The notes under the pieces: generated by a model | The model's input: only the letters and a program-made list of their open reading frames with translations | Told to the model about the DNA's origin: nothing | The model's database searches: none | Assembly: GCA_965216155.1 (NCBI GenBank) | Contig: CBDCFD010000005.1 | Coordinates: forward strand, 124,001-188,000 | Length of the DNA: 64,000 bases | Direction of reading: 5' to 3' | From: CATOSP01 sp965216155 | GTDB taxonomy: Bacteria; Chloroflexota; Dehalococcoidia; Lucifugimonadales; UBA3495 | Part shown: positions 7,153 to 15,934 of the stretch, one piece after another | How the letters are laid out: each line of letters opens with the position of its first letter | Position numbering within the stretch: position 1 is the first letter of the stretch | Position numbers and translations under genes: made by a program

Positions 7153-8319
7153 ATGATTAACAGCTTCTCGGCTTCCTACGCCGGCCACGTCGTAGACGAC
7201 GACCTGGGGTTTGGCGGTTCTCCGGCCAACGACCGCTGGTATTCCAACGACCGGTTGGCGGGGGTATTTGATTGGGCCCTGGACATCGCACAGCACCTGG
7301 ACCGGTTGGGGTACGATGAGTTCTGGATGGCGGAACACCACTTCCAGCCGGAGGGCTACGAGTGCATCCCGAACCTGTTGATGTTGGGCCTCTACCTGTC
7401 CACCAATACCGAGCGGCTGAAGTTCGGTTGCGGGTTCAACATCGCCCCCATGTGGCACCCCCTGCGGTTGGCCGAAGACTTCGCCATGGCTGACATCCTG
7501 ACCAAGGGACGGGTCATATTCGGGGTAGGCCGAGGCTATCACAGCCGGGAGGTGGAGACTTTCGGGTCTCCCATGCTGGACGGTGACGCCAACCGGGAGC
7601 TGTTCGAGGAGCAGGTCGAGGTCATCCTGAAGGCGTTCACGCAGGAGACATTCTCCCACCAGGGCAAGAATTACACGATACCCGCAAGAGTGCCCTACCG
7701 GGGTTACGAATTGGAGAAGCTGAGCCTGGTGCCCAGACCGGTACACCAGCCGGTGGAGGTTTGGCAACCGCTGGTCAGCGGCAACCCGCGCGGCATAGAT
7801 TTCATGGCCAAGATGGGGATCAAGCCGATAATCGCCAACAACCCGGAGCCCACGCTGGGCGAGCGGATGAGGCTGTACCGGGATGCAGCCAGGAGCCATG
7901 GAAGAGACCTGGAATTGGGGGAAGACGTGGCCATCGGCTACCGGTTCTTCATTGCCGAGACCCAGGAAAAGGCGATGGAGCAGTCCCGTCCCTACTTCGA
8001 GGAAGCGATGAAATTCGCCGCGCCCCTGGGCCTGATGCGCATGTCACCGGAGCAGATCGACGCGGTGGCCAACCCTTCGCGCCGCCGGGGCGTTTCTCTC
8101 CCGACCCTGGAAGAGGCCGTGGAGGGCGGCACCTGGCTTTGCGGTCCCCCGGAGACCATCGTCGAACACCTCAAGGGTGTGGAGGAACGCTACCCCGGCG
8201 TGGAGCGTATCAACCTGGGATCTGTCATGGGCATGCCCCGCGAGGTCTTCAAGGATCAGCTCTCCAAGTTCGCCGAGGGCGTCATGCCCGCGTTCCCGGA
8301 GGCGATGGGCCACAAATGA
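7153..8319 (+). CDS. LLM-class flavin-dependent oxidoreductase
   Basis: A 388-residue protein of the bacterial luciferase-like monooxygenase family (F420 or FMN dependent TIM barrel). Typical parts are the N-terminal AEHHFQPEGY motif (EHH), the strand KFGCGFNIAPMWHPLRLAED, FGVGRGYHSREVETF and a C-terminal GPPETIVEHLKGV. The ATG at 7153 has GAGG upstream; the open frame before it runs through the repeat element at 6871-7113 and is not coding. It probably uses reduced FMN supplied by a separate reductase to oxidise a small organic molecule. The gene stands alone on the plus strand. Confidence 0.88.
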   Translation: MINSFSASYAGHVVDDDLGFGGSPANDRWYSNDRLAGVFDWALDIAQHLDRLGYDEFWMAEHHFQPEGYECIPNLLMLGLYLSTNTERLKFGCGFNIAPMWHPLRLAEDFAMADILTKGRVIFGVGRGYHSREVETFGSPMLDGDANRELFEEQVEVILKAFTQETFSHQGKNYTIPARVPYRGYELEKLSLVPRPVHQPVEVWQPLVSGNPRGIDFMAKMGIKPIIANNPEPTLGERMRLYRDAARSHGRDLELGEDVAIGYRFFIAETQEKAMEQSRPYFEEAMKFAAPLGLMRMSPEQIDAVANPSRRRGVSLPTLEEAVEGGTWLCGPPETIVEHLKGVEERYPGVERINLGSVMGMPREVFKDQLSKFAEGVMPAFPEAMGHK

Positions 8320-8332
8320 CCGCCCGGAATCT

Positions 8333-8712
8333 CTAGTTTGGGTCGCAATACCGGACAGGATTCGCTGCACCCCTCCGGCGGTACTTGTCCGGCACCTGTT
8401 TCCCCAGGTAGTATTCCCACTCGCCGGGTTCGGCGGGCTTGCCGTTGAAGGCCCACCGGCCCGGTGCGGTGGTCTTCCCAGGAAAGTTCTCGGCGGTGGC
8501 CGGTAGCCACTCCTCCTCAGATCTAGGGCGTCCTCGTCGCCAACGGTGTCGAAATCGCCGCTGGCATGGGCGAAGATACGGTCCCCTTTTCCCTTGCCGA
8601 TATAGAATGTTTCGCCGTTGCGAGGGTCGATCAGGCGGTATACATACCAATTGAGACGCTCCGCGACCCCACGGGGGAAGCTGTCACCAGGCATAATGGT
8701 CAAGGTCCCCAA
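8333..8712 (-). pseudogene. GIY-YIG (LEM-3-like) nuclease gene, decayed
   Basis: The N-terminal part (from 8694 or 8712) encodes WYVYRLIDPRNGETFYIG followed by KGKGDRIFAH, the GIY-YIG core of the LEM-3-like group. After about residue 60 the frame becomes random, while another minus-strand frame ending at 8333 encodes GRWAFNGKPAEPGEWEYYLG followed by KQVPDKYRRRGAANPVRY, the usual C-terminus of the same family. The full family is about 250 residues; here both ends sit within 380 bases in different frames, so an internal deletion plus frameshift has occurred. It is very unlikely to make an active nuclease. Confidence 0.7.
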
Positions 8713-8834
8713 TCAGATTTGGTCCGGAGGCAGCCGTCCAGACATGCCGAACCGGCACCGGCCGGGCCATGGCGCCAGATCATGCGAAAGCCCCTGTGTA
8801 GGAACCCGTCTTCCCCGGGGAAAACTGGAGTTGC

Positions 8835-9053
8835 CTAGTCCTGAAGCGGAATACTCCCCCACTTGATGGAGTCGGCGTCGGACACGCCGCTCTGTTCCTT
8901 GGCCATTTCCCTGATTTGGAGCAGCGTGGAGTTGACCTCCGGGGTCAGGAATACCCAATCGGGTTCCGGCGGAATCCAGTAGGGCGAGTTGATCCGCACC
9001 ACCTGGTTTTCCTTGGCGTTGAGGTAGATTCCAAACTTGGATGCCTGTTGCAT
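8835..9053 (-). CDS. Small hypothetical protein
   Basis: A 72-residue soluble protein with no signal or membrane segment. AGGAGG lies about 6 bases before the ATG at 9053, which supports real translation. The sequence holds YLNAKENQVVRINSPYWIPP and ends acidic. I do not recognise a family. It lies downstream of nothing obvious on its strand; the acyltransferase gene upstream starts 130 bases away in the same direction, so it could be a distal member of the cmk-plsC operon. Confidence 0.6.
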   Translation of the reverse strand: MQQASKFGIYLNAKENQVVRINSPYWIPPEPDWVFLTPEVNSTLLQIREMAKEQSGVSDADSIKWGSIPLQD

Positions 9054-9182
9054 TTGTGTCCTCCTAACTCAGTTCCGGCGGCGTCTGCGGACGCTGCTTC
9101 GTTCCGACTGTGGATGGCTGACTGTGGATGGCTGACCGTGGATGGGACGTTGACCTACCTGGTTGTTGCGGCGCTGGCCGAT

Positions 9183-9854
9183 TCAACCGGCCGGGACGCC
9201 TGACCGGGACGCCTGAGTGGAATACACTCCCCGGTATTCTTCGGGCAGCAACGCGGCAACCCGGAGCATCATCATGTCGGTCAGGCCCTTTAGCACCTGG
9301 CGGTTTGGGTTGCGGTCCATGCTGGGCAGAGAGAAGGGTTGTCCGATGTTGACACGCAGCCGACACAGCGGGATGGGCATCCGCCAACTGGGGAATTTTT
9401 CCCCTCCCGTAATCCCCACGGGCAGAATCGTTGCCTGGGACTTCAGGGCCAGATAAGCCGCCCCCGGCTGCCCGGGGATCAGGGCATGGTCCGGGCTTCT
9501 CCGCCCTTCAGGAAAGATTACCACCGCCCGGTCCCGGGCCAGGAGACCCAGTGCGAGCCTGACGGCGTCTACGCCGTTCCCCGACCGGTCCAGGGGGTAG
9601 ACCTGGAACCCCCGCATGAGGAAGCTGGAGATGGGGTCCTTGAATAATTCTTGTTTGCCTATGAAGCTCAGGTCCCGGTCTATCGCCGCAACCAGAACCG
9701 GAGGGTCGTTGAAGGATACGTGGTTGGCGACGATAATCAAGGGAGCGTAGGGAGGGACCGACTCCCGGCCCGTGACTTCCAACTTGCCGAAGGCGCTAAA
9801 ACAGAACCGGCCAAGTCCCTTTCCGAGGGAATACATGAGCGTCATCCCTGCCAC
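9183..9854 (-). CDS. plsC: 1-acyl-sn-glycerol-3-phosphate acyltransferase family (PlsC)
   Basis: A 223-residue membrane-associated acyltransferase. The catalytic motif is NHVSFNDPP (NHx4D) near residue 45, the glycerol-phosphate binding motif FPEGRRSPD lies near residue 117 and PVGITGGEK gives the later block. It would transfer an acyl chain to lysophosphatidic acid to make phosphatidate at the inner face of the membrane. Its start overlaps the end of cmk by 13 bases, a common pairing in Chloroflexota and Firmicutes (cmk-plsC), so the two are translationally coupled. A second ATG at 9845 is an alternative start. Confidence 0.88.
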   Translation of the reverse strand: MAGMTLMYSLGKGLGRFCFSAFGKLEVTGRESVPPYAPLIIVANHVSFNDPPVLVAAIDRDLSFIGKQELFKDPISSFLMRGFQVYPLDRSGNGVDAVRLALGLLARDRAVVIFPEGRRSPDHALIPGQPGAAYLALKSQATILPVGITGGEKFPSWRMPIPLCRLRVNIGQPFSLPSMDRNPNRQVLKGLTDMMMLRVAALLPEEYRGVYSTQASRSGVPAG

Positions 9855-10528
9855 ACCTGGAACGACTGGCAGACCCTTAGCATGACCAGGTCAACGACTT
9901 CGTCGACACTGAGATTGTCGGTGACGAGCACCCAGGAGTCTTCCGCGGGCGTCAATGGGGAATCGCTGCGATTTGTGTCCAGGTCGTCCCGGACCCGGGT
10001 CTCCTCCAGCACCTGTTCCAGGTCTGAGTCAAAACCCCTGGCGAGCAATTCGGCAAGCCTGCGCCGGGCCCGCTCTTCAAGGGAGGCGGATATGAAAATC
10101 TTGAGGTCCGCTCCCGGCAGCACGACGCTTCCAATATCCCGCCCGCACATCACTATGCGGCCTTGGGAGGCTATGACCCGCTGCTGTTCAACCAGTGCCC
10201 GCCGGACCTGGGGGACCCGCGACACCAGGGAGACGTGCCGGTCCACCTCCGGCTCGCGCAGTTCCGCGCCAACTCCAAAGCCGCCAACCAGCACCCTATC
10301 GCTGTCGCCGCCGTCCAGAGTCACAGGATGGGAGGATGCGAGAGCGCCCAGGGCTTCGGAGTCCTCAATAGGAGTGGCGTTTCGTAGCGCCAACCAGGTA
10401 ATGGCGCGGTACATGACACCGGTGTCCAGGCACCTGAATCCGAGTCTGCGGGCCAGAGTAAGGCTCACGACGGTTTTGCCCGCCGCGACAGGTCCATCGA
10501 TGGCTATGACGCTGATGGCACCCGGCAA
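9842..10528 (-). CDS. cmk: Cytidylate kinase
   Basis: A 228-residue (d)CMP kinase, phosphorylating CMP and dCMP to the diphosphates with ATP. Seen: P-loop GPVAAGKT at about residues 12-19, the substrate loop CLDTGVMYRA, the GRDIGSVVLPGADLKIF motif and the lid region SLEERARRRLAELLARG. The length is that of the short bacterial type. It is the first gene of a two-gene unit with plsC. Upstream on its strand lies a decayed gene and an IS element, so its promoter is probably in the 10529-10590 gap. Confidence 0.92.
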   Translation of the reverse strand: MPGAISVIAIDGPVAAGKTVVSLTLARRLGFRCLDTGVMYRAITWLALRNATPIEDSEALGALASSHPVTLDGGDSDRVLVGGFGVGAELREPEVDRHVSLVSRVPQVRRALVEQQRVIASQGRIVMCGRDIGSVVLPGADLKIFISASLEERARRRLAELLARGFDSDLEQVLEETRVRDDLDTNRSDSPLTPAEDSWVLVTDNLSVDEVVDLVMLRVCQSFQVWQG

Positions 10529-10587
10529 GATTCGCCTCCCGATTGGATTCCGTGAGGCATTATAGCACCGAAAATAAACGTGCTGGG

Positions 10588-10927
10588 TCAGGGCTCGAGG
10601 GTACCACTGGGCAATCGCATCTTAACCTCTTCACGGCCAGAATAGGCAACCACAAGGGTTGCCCCTACAGCGATGGGGTCCGGGCGGTTGGTTTTCAGCG
10701 CGGCAGCGTTCCAGGCAGCGGGCGACGGACGTGAAGGTAGGCAGACGGAACCGGCGACGCGGATGACAAAGGTTTGAGGGCCGGGAAAGGTTTGGCGGTC
10801 TGCCTGGACGCAGGTCCGCTCCAAGCATAGCTCACCGGCCATGCGTTGGAAGCGGAGTTCCGCCAACGGACGGGCCAGTTTACGTTCGAGGGCGCGGACG
10901 CGGGACCACAGGGCGTTAATTCAGAGC
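10588..10927 (-). pseudogene. Remnant of a small conserved gene beside an IS630 insertion
   Basis: Reading away from the IS element, one frame gives ALERKLARPLAELRFQRMAG, then ELCLER and TFVIRVAGSV; the continuation RLPTF-SVARCLERCR is found in a different frame (10631-10828), so there is at least one frameshift. The start is missing at the IS element boundary (10930). A similar block (RRKLARPRAQRNLQRTADEL) lies at 39440-39640, so this is a dispersed gene or repeat family of this genome. The function is unknown. Confidence 0.5.
10645..10663. repeat. Short REP-like hairpin
   Basis: GGCAACC, loop ACAAG, GGTTGCC, followed by CCTACAG. The motif with flanking GGGG/CCCC is common as a dispersed intergenic repeat in many bacteria. 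Only one copy was noticed in this window; it lies inside the decayed gene at 10588-10927. Confidence 0.5.
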
Positions 10928-10929
10928 TA

Positions 10930-12154
10930 GTAGTCCATCAGTGTTGATGTGATGGGTAAAGAGACTTCAGCTTGATACGGGCATCCTCAGTTGTGAAGCG
11001 CCAGTCCACCCGTATTGCGTCCTGGTTGCGCTGATGCTGCCACGCTCCCACCTCCCGCTGCAGGACGCTTTGGTCCGGTATGCGCCGGTCCAGGCATTGG
11101 CGGACCATCACCCCGATTTCAATCTCGGCCATGTTCAGCCAACTTCCATGCTTGGGCGTGTAGTGAATCTCCAGACGTTCGGCGATGCGCCGCGCTTCCG
11201 CCGGTTCGAACGCCTCGTACAGCGAGGCCGGACGATGGGTGTTCAAATTGTCCATCACCAGCACGATCCGGTCTTTGTCCGCGTAGTCCTCGTCCACTAG
11301 TTGCTTGACCGCCCGGGCCCAATCGGATTTCGTTCGCCGATCGGTGACTTCGGCCCGCCGCCACCCTTCCAACGGCGCGAACAGCATGAACAGGTTGCTC
11401 ACGCCGTTGCGCTCATACTCGTAATCGTGGACACCGGCAGCCCCAGGCCGTGGCGGACGCGGCAGGCGCGTCTCCTTCACCTGTTGCTTGCTGGTCTCGT
11501 CCAGGCACACCAGAACTTCGTTGTCCCCGTACTGGCGATGGTAGACTTCCAGCACGTCCTCCATCGCGCACACGAACTCCGCACTCTCTTCCGGCGGGAT
11601 GCACCAGCACTCTTTCAGCCAGGGCTTGAGTTCGTTTTTTGAGTGTCTGGCGCACTGTTTCAGGGCTGATGCTCTCCACTATCTCGCACTCGACCAGCCG
11701 GCCGGCCAACAATTTCAGCGTCCAACCGGCCCGGCCCTCTGGAGGTTCAGCGCAGGCCAAGGCAATCAGGTGGGCTTCTCCTTGACCGTCCAACCGCTTC
11801 TGCCTCCGGTTCAGTTGCTCCTTGCGCCCCAAGGCCCGCTCCAGACCCTCTTCCACGCAGCGGCGGCGCACCCGTTCCACGGTGGCAGTGCCCACCTTCA
11901 GGGACCGGGCTATATCATCGTCCTTCATGGCGCCTTCAGCCTGGTTCTCATCGCTCAACAGCAGGATGCGGGCATGAGTCTGCTTGTAAGCTGCCGCCCG
12001 CCCCTTGGAAACCAGCGCCCTCAGTTCCTGTTGCTCCTCCTCCGTCAGTTGCACCCGGTATTTCTTCGCCATCACCTCAACCCCCACTTCCCAATCTTCT
12101 TTCGTTACTACCCGATATGATACCCTAGCCATCACTTCAAAGCTGGTGGACTAT
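10930..12154 (-). mobile_element. IS630-family insertion sequence
   Basis: A 1225-base element. Inner terminal repeats: TAGTCCATCAGTGTTGATG at 10931-10949 and, read inward from the other end, TAGTCCACCAGCTTTGAAG at 12153-12135; both continue with TGATGG. It is flanked by TA on each side (10928-10929 and 12155-12156), the target duplication made by IS630/Tc1-mariner elements. One transposase gene on the minus strand fills the element, in two frames. Its left end abuts a decayed gene. Confidence 0.85.
10938..12072 (-). CDS. IS630-family DDE transposase in two frames
   Basis: The start at 12072 gives MAKKYRVQLTEEEQQEL, then a helix-turn-helix region and a winged helix that runs to ETVRQTLKK. 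The second frame carries the catalytic domain: first Asp in VCLDETSK, second in VLVMDNLNTHR and the Glu in NMAEIEIG, followed by the conserved HGSWLNM block. The frames join at a run of six A (11635-11640 on the plus strand as T): dropping one A, or a +1 shift, gives TLKNELKPWLKECWC, the family consensus. This may be programmed slippage, as in some IS630 elements, or an inactivating indel. All catalytic residues are present. Confidence 0.8.
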
Positions 12155-12156
12155 TA

Positions 12157-12533
12157 GGACTCATGGCGCCTGCTGGATTGTTCCTTCAGATTTTGGATAT
12201 GGTGCGATGGCACACATTCGGGTGTTCTGAAGCTGGAGATTTTATTTCAGGGAAATTGTGGGCCATTTTGGTACATTGGCCCTGGGTGGCGGGTTAGGGA
12301 TTTGGACCCAGGACGGACTTCCGGCAAGGGTTATGGTAAGGGATGGTCACCCCAGGTGGGAAGGGCGGGGTGTCAGCAGTCCAATTCAAGACGCGATTGT
12401 CCTAGAGAGAACCACGGGTATTCAGCTGCCCGCGAATGTCATCACCTGCTCACTGTTGCAAAAGGGGGGGTCAAGGGCGATTTCCCTTGAATGGTCCTTT
12501 GATGGGCCGGTGCCGGGACACCGCCGCGACAAA
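12157..12533. other. Intergenic stretch with no clear gene
   Basis: An open frame on the plus strand runs from 12258 into the PAP2 gene, but the first 92 residues have no domain, no ribosome site and a composition unlike the rest, so I treat them as non-coding. No repeat or tRNA seen. A G run (12464-12470) precedes the likely PAP2 start. Confidence 0.4.
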
Positions 12534-13235
12534 ATGACCGGGAACCGCAAACCCTATAAGGCGGGCTATAGCCACTTGCGCGTTGGTCCGATTCTGGCGG
12601 CAGGCGCCCTGGCTGCCATACCCTTATTCGTACTCGCGGGGATTTACACGACCTTCCCGGGAGACGCGGTGTCTGCAAGCTTATTCCAAAGTGCGCGAAA
12701 CTCATTGCTCGATGCCGTGTTCCGTGGTCTGACATGGTTGGGCGACCCCTGGATGGCAGTGGTGTTGGTTGCGGGAACAGTAATCGCCTTGCTGGTGTGG
12801 CGGCGATGGGCGGACGGAGCAACCCTCACATTCATCCTGGCTCCGGTACTGTTCAACTACCTGTTGAAGCAACTGTTGGCGCGGCCACGGCCGGACTTAC
12901 TGCTAATGGTCCCGGAACCCGTCACCTTCAGCTTTCCCAGCGGTCATTCTGTATTCGCGGTCTATTATTTCGGGTTTCTGATTTATCTGAGCGGTATATT
13001 GACCGGACATCCGGCGCTACGGCTGGGTATTCGGTTTATGCTGGTCTCTCTGATCCTGGGCGTGGGAGGGTCCCGTGTGTACCTGGGTGCACACTGGCCG
13101 AGCGACGTCCTGGGAGGCTACCTCCTGGGAGGATTGGCGCTGCTGGCTGGGATTTGGGTCCGAAGACGGGTCGCGCCTTCCGCGGCTGCGGAGAAAACAG
13201 GGATATGTCCGGATACCGGCTCAAGACCGGTATGA
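12534..13235 (+). CDS. PAP2-family membrane phosphatase
   Basis: A protein of 233 residues if it starts at 12534. It has about six membrane helices and the three parts of the lipid phosphatase signature: KQLLARPRP, PSGHS and SRVYLGAHWPSDVLGG, with the catalytic His residues in the last two. It should remove phosphate from a lipid phosphate or pyrophosphate (phosphatidate, phosphatidylglycerol phosphate or undecaprenyl pyrophosphate) on the outer face of the membrane. The ribosome site before 12534 is weak, so the start is uncertain. It stands alone. Confidence 0.85.
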   Translation: MTGNRKPYKAGYSHLRVGPILAAGALAAIPLFVLAGIYTTFPGDAVSASLFQSARNSLLDAVFRGLTWLGDPWMAVVLVAGTVIALLVWRRWADGATLTFILAPVLFNYLLKQLLARPRPDLLLMVPEPVTFSFPSGHSVFAVYYFGFLIYLSGILTGHPALRLGIRFMLVSLILGVGGSRVYLGAHWPSDVLGGYLLGGLALLAGIWVRRRVAPSAAAEKTGICPDTGSRPV

Positions 13236-13496
13236 GGGGGTGTAGTCATTAGACTGGCGGGTTAACGGCCAACTCGCGGAAAGCCGCCTTTTCTGAAAAG
13301 GGAGAGCAATGCCTTGAGTAGACGGTCGAAAGCCCCTGGATTGGGGCCGCGCCAACAGCCGAAAGACCCTGCATCGGCACTGGTCCAAGGTTCCCTATCC
13401 CTCGAACCAGTGCTATTATTAGGCGGCTGGGCCAAGCTAGCCTCCCAATATCCTTTGGGTCAGCCCAAGACCGTAAACCCAGGAGAAGCGTCCTAC

Positions 13497-14126
13497 ATGA
13501 CCACCCAGGCGATTACCCTGGAGCTTGCCCCCAGGGATACAGTAGGAAAGAAAGTGCGCCGACTGCGGCGCACCGGAATGATGCCCGTCCACCTGTACGG
13601 CCCAAGCGTAGAATCGCGGGCCCTTCAGTGTGAGACCCCCACATTGATCGAGGTCCTGACCAGGGCCGGCGGCAGCACCCCGATTACGGTATCGGTCAAG
13701 GGGGAACGCGGCACGCAATTGGCCTTCGCCAAAGAAATCCAGAGAGACCCCAGGCGGGACGACATTCTGCACGTGGACCTGGTAGTGGCGGAAGTCTCCC
13801 GCCCTGTCACCGCCCAGGTGCGCATCACACTCGTGGGCGAGTCCCCCGGTGCGCGCAGTTCCGGAGGGAACGTGGTGCACCAGATGCGCGAAATTAGCGT
13901 CGAAGCCCTGCCATTGGAAATGCCCAACGAGTTGGAAGTTGACCTGGCGGAGCTATCAGAGACGGACTCGGTGTTCCGCGTGGGCGATCTCAAGCTTCTC
14001 CCAAACGTTTCGATCCTCGCAGACCCAGAAGATGTAGTGGCGCGGGTTGAGGCGCGCAGGGTTGGTGTCGAAGACGAGGCTGCGGACGAGGGTCCAACCG
14101 ACGAGGAAGAACCATCGTCCGTTTAG
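13497..14126 (+). CDS. rplY: 50S ribosomal protein L25 (CTC form)
   Basis: A 209-residue protein of the long TL5/CTC type. It has the N-terminal 5S rRNA-binding domain (LELAPRDTVGKKVRRLRR, with PVHLYG as the usual PAVVYG), and a C-terminal beta domain (HVDLVVAEVSRPV, VGESPGA, HQMREISVEALP, VDLAELSETDSVFRVGDL), ending in an acidic tail. AGGAG at 13481-13485 supports the start at 13497; the open frame further upstream is not coding. It binds 5S rRNA in the large subunit. PVHLYG instead of PAVLYG is a mild variation. Confidence 0.9.
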   Translation: MTTQAITLELAPRDTVGKKVRRLRRTGMMPVHLYGPSVESRALQCETPTLIEVLTRAGGSTPITVSVKGERGTQLAFAKEIQRDPRRDDILHVDLVVAEVSRPVTAQVRITLVGESPGARSSGGNVVHQMREISVEALPLEMPNELEVDLAELSETDSVFRVGDLKLLPNVSILADPEDVVARVEARRVGVEDEAADEGPTDEEEPSSV

Positions 14127-14158
14127 GGACCAGACTGACCTGACATTCGTGCGCTTTT

Positions 14159-14205
14159 CGGGTGCAACGCCGGCCGGGCGCCTGCCCTCTCGACGGTTGC
14201 ACCCG
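14159..14205. terminator. Inverted repeat after rplY, possible terminator
   Basis: CGGGTGCAAC (14159-14168) pairs exactly with GTTGCACCCG (14196-14205) around a 27-base G+C-rich loop, 33 bases after the rplY stop. There is no T-run after it, so if it ends transcription it is not a classical intrinsic terminator. Confidence 0.35.
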
Positions 14206-14260
14206 CCATTTGACCAGAGGCTTGCCGTAGCCTGTACGGCGTTGGATCGGAGGCCACCCT

Positions 14261-15028
14261 ATGTACCTGGTATTCCTGGGTGAATCGGGAAACACCGGAG
14301 CAAGTCTGGGAGACCCAAATCAGCCCCACCACGTCCACACGGGTCTATTGCTCCACGAATCACAGGCCATCTCCGTGGCGGGGGAATTCAACGCCCTTTG
14401 CCGCCGCCATTTCGGGCGGCCCCTGGGAGAGCCCGGGACCCCCACCGAGCTACGCCCAACCGATGTCTACCAGGGTCGCGGCGCATTCTCTTCCTGGCTA
14501 CCTGAGAAACGGGGAACGCTGATCCAGGACTGTCTCAGCATCCTGATCCGCCGCGAGACGCCGCTTATCATAGTTTACGTAAACAAACAGGAGTTCGCCG
14601 AGGTTAGGGCGAAGGGCGACAGCCCCGACTCCCTCTGGGGAAACACGTCGGCCATAACCATCGACCGGTTCCTATTGGCTTTGAACATGTTTGTCGATGA
14701 GATGAACATGTCTTCACTGGACAGCAATCAACTAGAGCAGTCGGTGTGGCCCATAGCCGACTTTGCGATGTTGGTAGCCAGGGAAGAAGGCTCGGTTGCG
14801 CCCGGCTCCATCACCCAGTTTCTCCAGTCCGACGAGGGTCAGGATACGACGGCGGTGCTGAACAACCTGTGCTTCGCCGGGCCGGAACATTCAGTGGGTA
14901 TTCAGCTAGCCAACCTGTGCGCCTACTTCACCCGCCGCTGGCTCCAGGACCCTTCGTCCCCTCACCCCTATTTCGAGGCGTTGAGAGACGGCAAGGTCGT
15001 CCAGGTCATTTACCCGGTGCAATTCTAG
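14261..15028 (+). CDS. DUF3800 domain protein
   Basis: A 255-residue protein of the DUF3800 family, which has an RNase H-like fold and is found on mobile elements and near defence genes. Its N-terminus MYLVFLGESGNTG fits the family start YxxFxDESG, except that the expected first Asp is Gly here; acidic residues recur at DRFLLALNMFVDEM and in the C-terminal FTRRW block typical of the family (ANLCAYFTRRW). Loss of the first Asp could abolish a metal site. Alone on the plus strand, converging with the transporter operon. The function is not established. Confidence 0.8.
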   Translation: MYLVFLGESGNTGASLGDPNQPHHVHTGLLLHESQAISVAGEFNALCRRHFGRPLGEPGTPTELRPTDVYQGRGAFSSWLPEKRGTLIQDCLSILIRRETPLIIVYVNKQEFAEVRAKGDSPDSLWGNTSAITIDRFLLALNMFVDEMNMSSLDSNQLEQSVWPIADFAMLVAREEGSVAPGSITQFLQSDEGQDTTAVLNNLCFAGPEHSVGIQLANLCAYFTRRWLQDPSSPHPYFEALRDGKVVQVIYPVQF

Positions 15029-15052
15029 GCGGCAACGTCCAGCGGCAAAATA

Positions 15053-15934
15053 TCAGTCCCGCAGCACCAGCCGCCGCAACCCCGCGCTAACCAGGTCAAC
15101 CGCCACTACAAGGATCAGGTACCAGGCGATGATTAGCGCGACATCCGTGTAGTGGAACAGGCTGATGCTGAGCCTGAACTCCCGCCCCAGTCCTCCAGCG
15201 CTAACGAACCCCACCACCACCGTGGTGCGGATGACCACCTCCCACCGGTAGAGCAGGTAGGTCAAGAACGAAGGCAGCGCCTGGGGCAAGATTCCGTATA
15301 AGAGCATCTGCAAGTTGCCCGCCCCCGAGGCCCGCAAAGCCCGCGCCGGTCCGGGGTCCAGATTCTCCACTACCTCCGACGACAACTTCCCAACCACGCC
15401 GTAGTTATGCAACGCCAACGCCACGGCGCCCGGCAGCACTCCAGGGGACAAAAAGAAGACGATTATCATCGCCCAGACCAATTCAGGCACCGCCCGGGTC
15501 AGGGCAAATGTTAGCCTCACCCCATAGTAAAGCGCCGTGTTGAGTTTCGACGGCGCGCCGCCCAGTTCCCCATTACTGACATTGCGCGAACCAAAGACGA
15601 ATGTGGGGAACGCCGCCAGCCCGGTAAGGCCGATGGCCAGGACGCTCATAGCCAGTGTGTCATAGGCAAGCTTACCCGTCTTCAGCCAACGTTCCCCACG
15701 CGCAAAGGCCGGGGCGGCTTCCGACTCCAGACCGGCGAGCTGCCGGAGGAACCGGCCTGAATTGCTCCAGCTATCTCCCGACACCAGGTCATCTATCCCG
15801 CTATCGGTCCCGCCCACGATGTAACCCCAGCACACAACAGCCAACAACAGGAACCCGTACAGCGACCACCGGGCAAAGGTGGTCTGCCTGCGCCGCGGCG
15901 GTCTGGTACGCGCCAACTCCGGCGCACCTATCAT
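15053..15934 (-). CDS. phnE: Oxyanion ABC transporter permease 2 (PhnE-like)
   Basis: A 293-residue inner-membrane permease with about six helices and the binding-protein-dependent transport loop RASGAGNLQMLLYGILPQAL (EAA-like, contacts the ATPase). The start at 15934 shares ATGA with the stop of permease 1. A long periplasmic N-terminal segment (residues about 45-95) precedes the channel domain. It is the last gene of the phnD-phnC-phnE-phnE unit and should form the channel together with 15931-16728. The family moves phosphonate, phosphite, phosphate or selenate-type oxyanions. Confidence 0.88.
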   Translation of the reverse strand: MIGAPELARTRPPRRRQTTFARWSLYGFLLLAVVCWGYIVGGTDSGIDDLVSGDSWSNSGRFLRQLAGLESEAAPAFARGERWLKTGKLAYDTLAMSVLAIGLTGLAAFPTFVFGSRNVSNGELGGAPSKLNTALYYGVRLTFALTRAVPELVWAMIIVFFLSPGVLPGAVALALHNYGVVGKLSSEVVENLDPGPARALRASGAGNLQMLLYGILPQALPSFLTYLLYRWEVVIRTTVVVGFVSAGGLGREFRLSISLFHYTDVALIIAWYLILVVAVDLVSAGLRRLVLRD

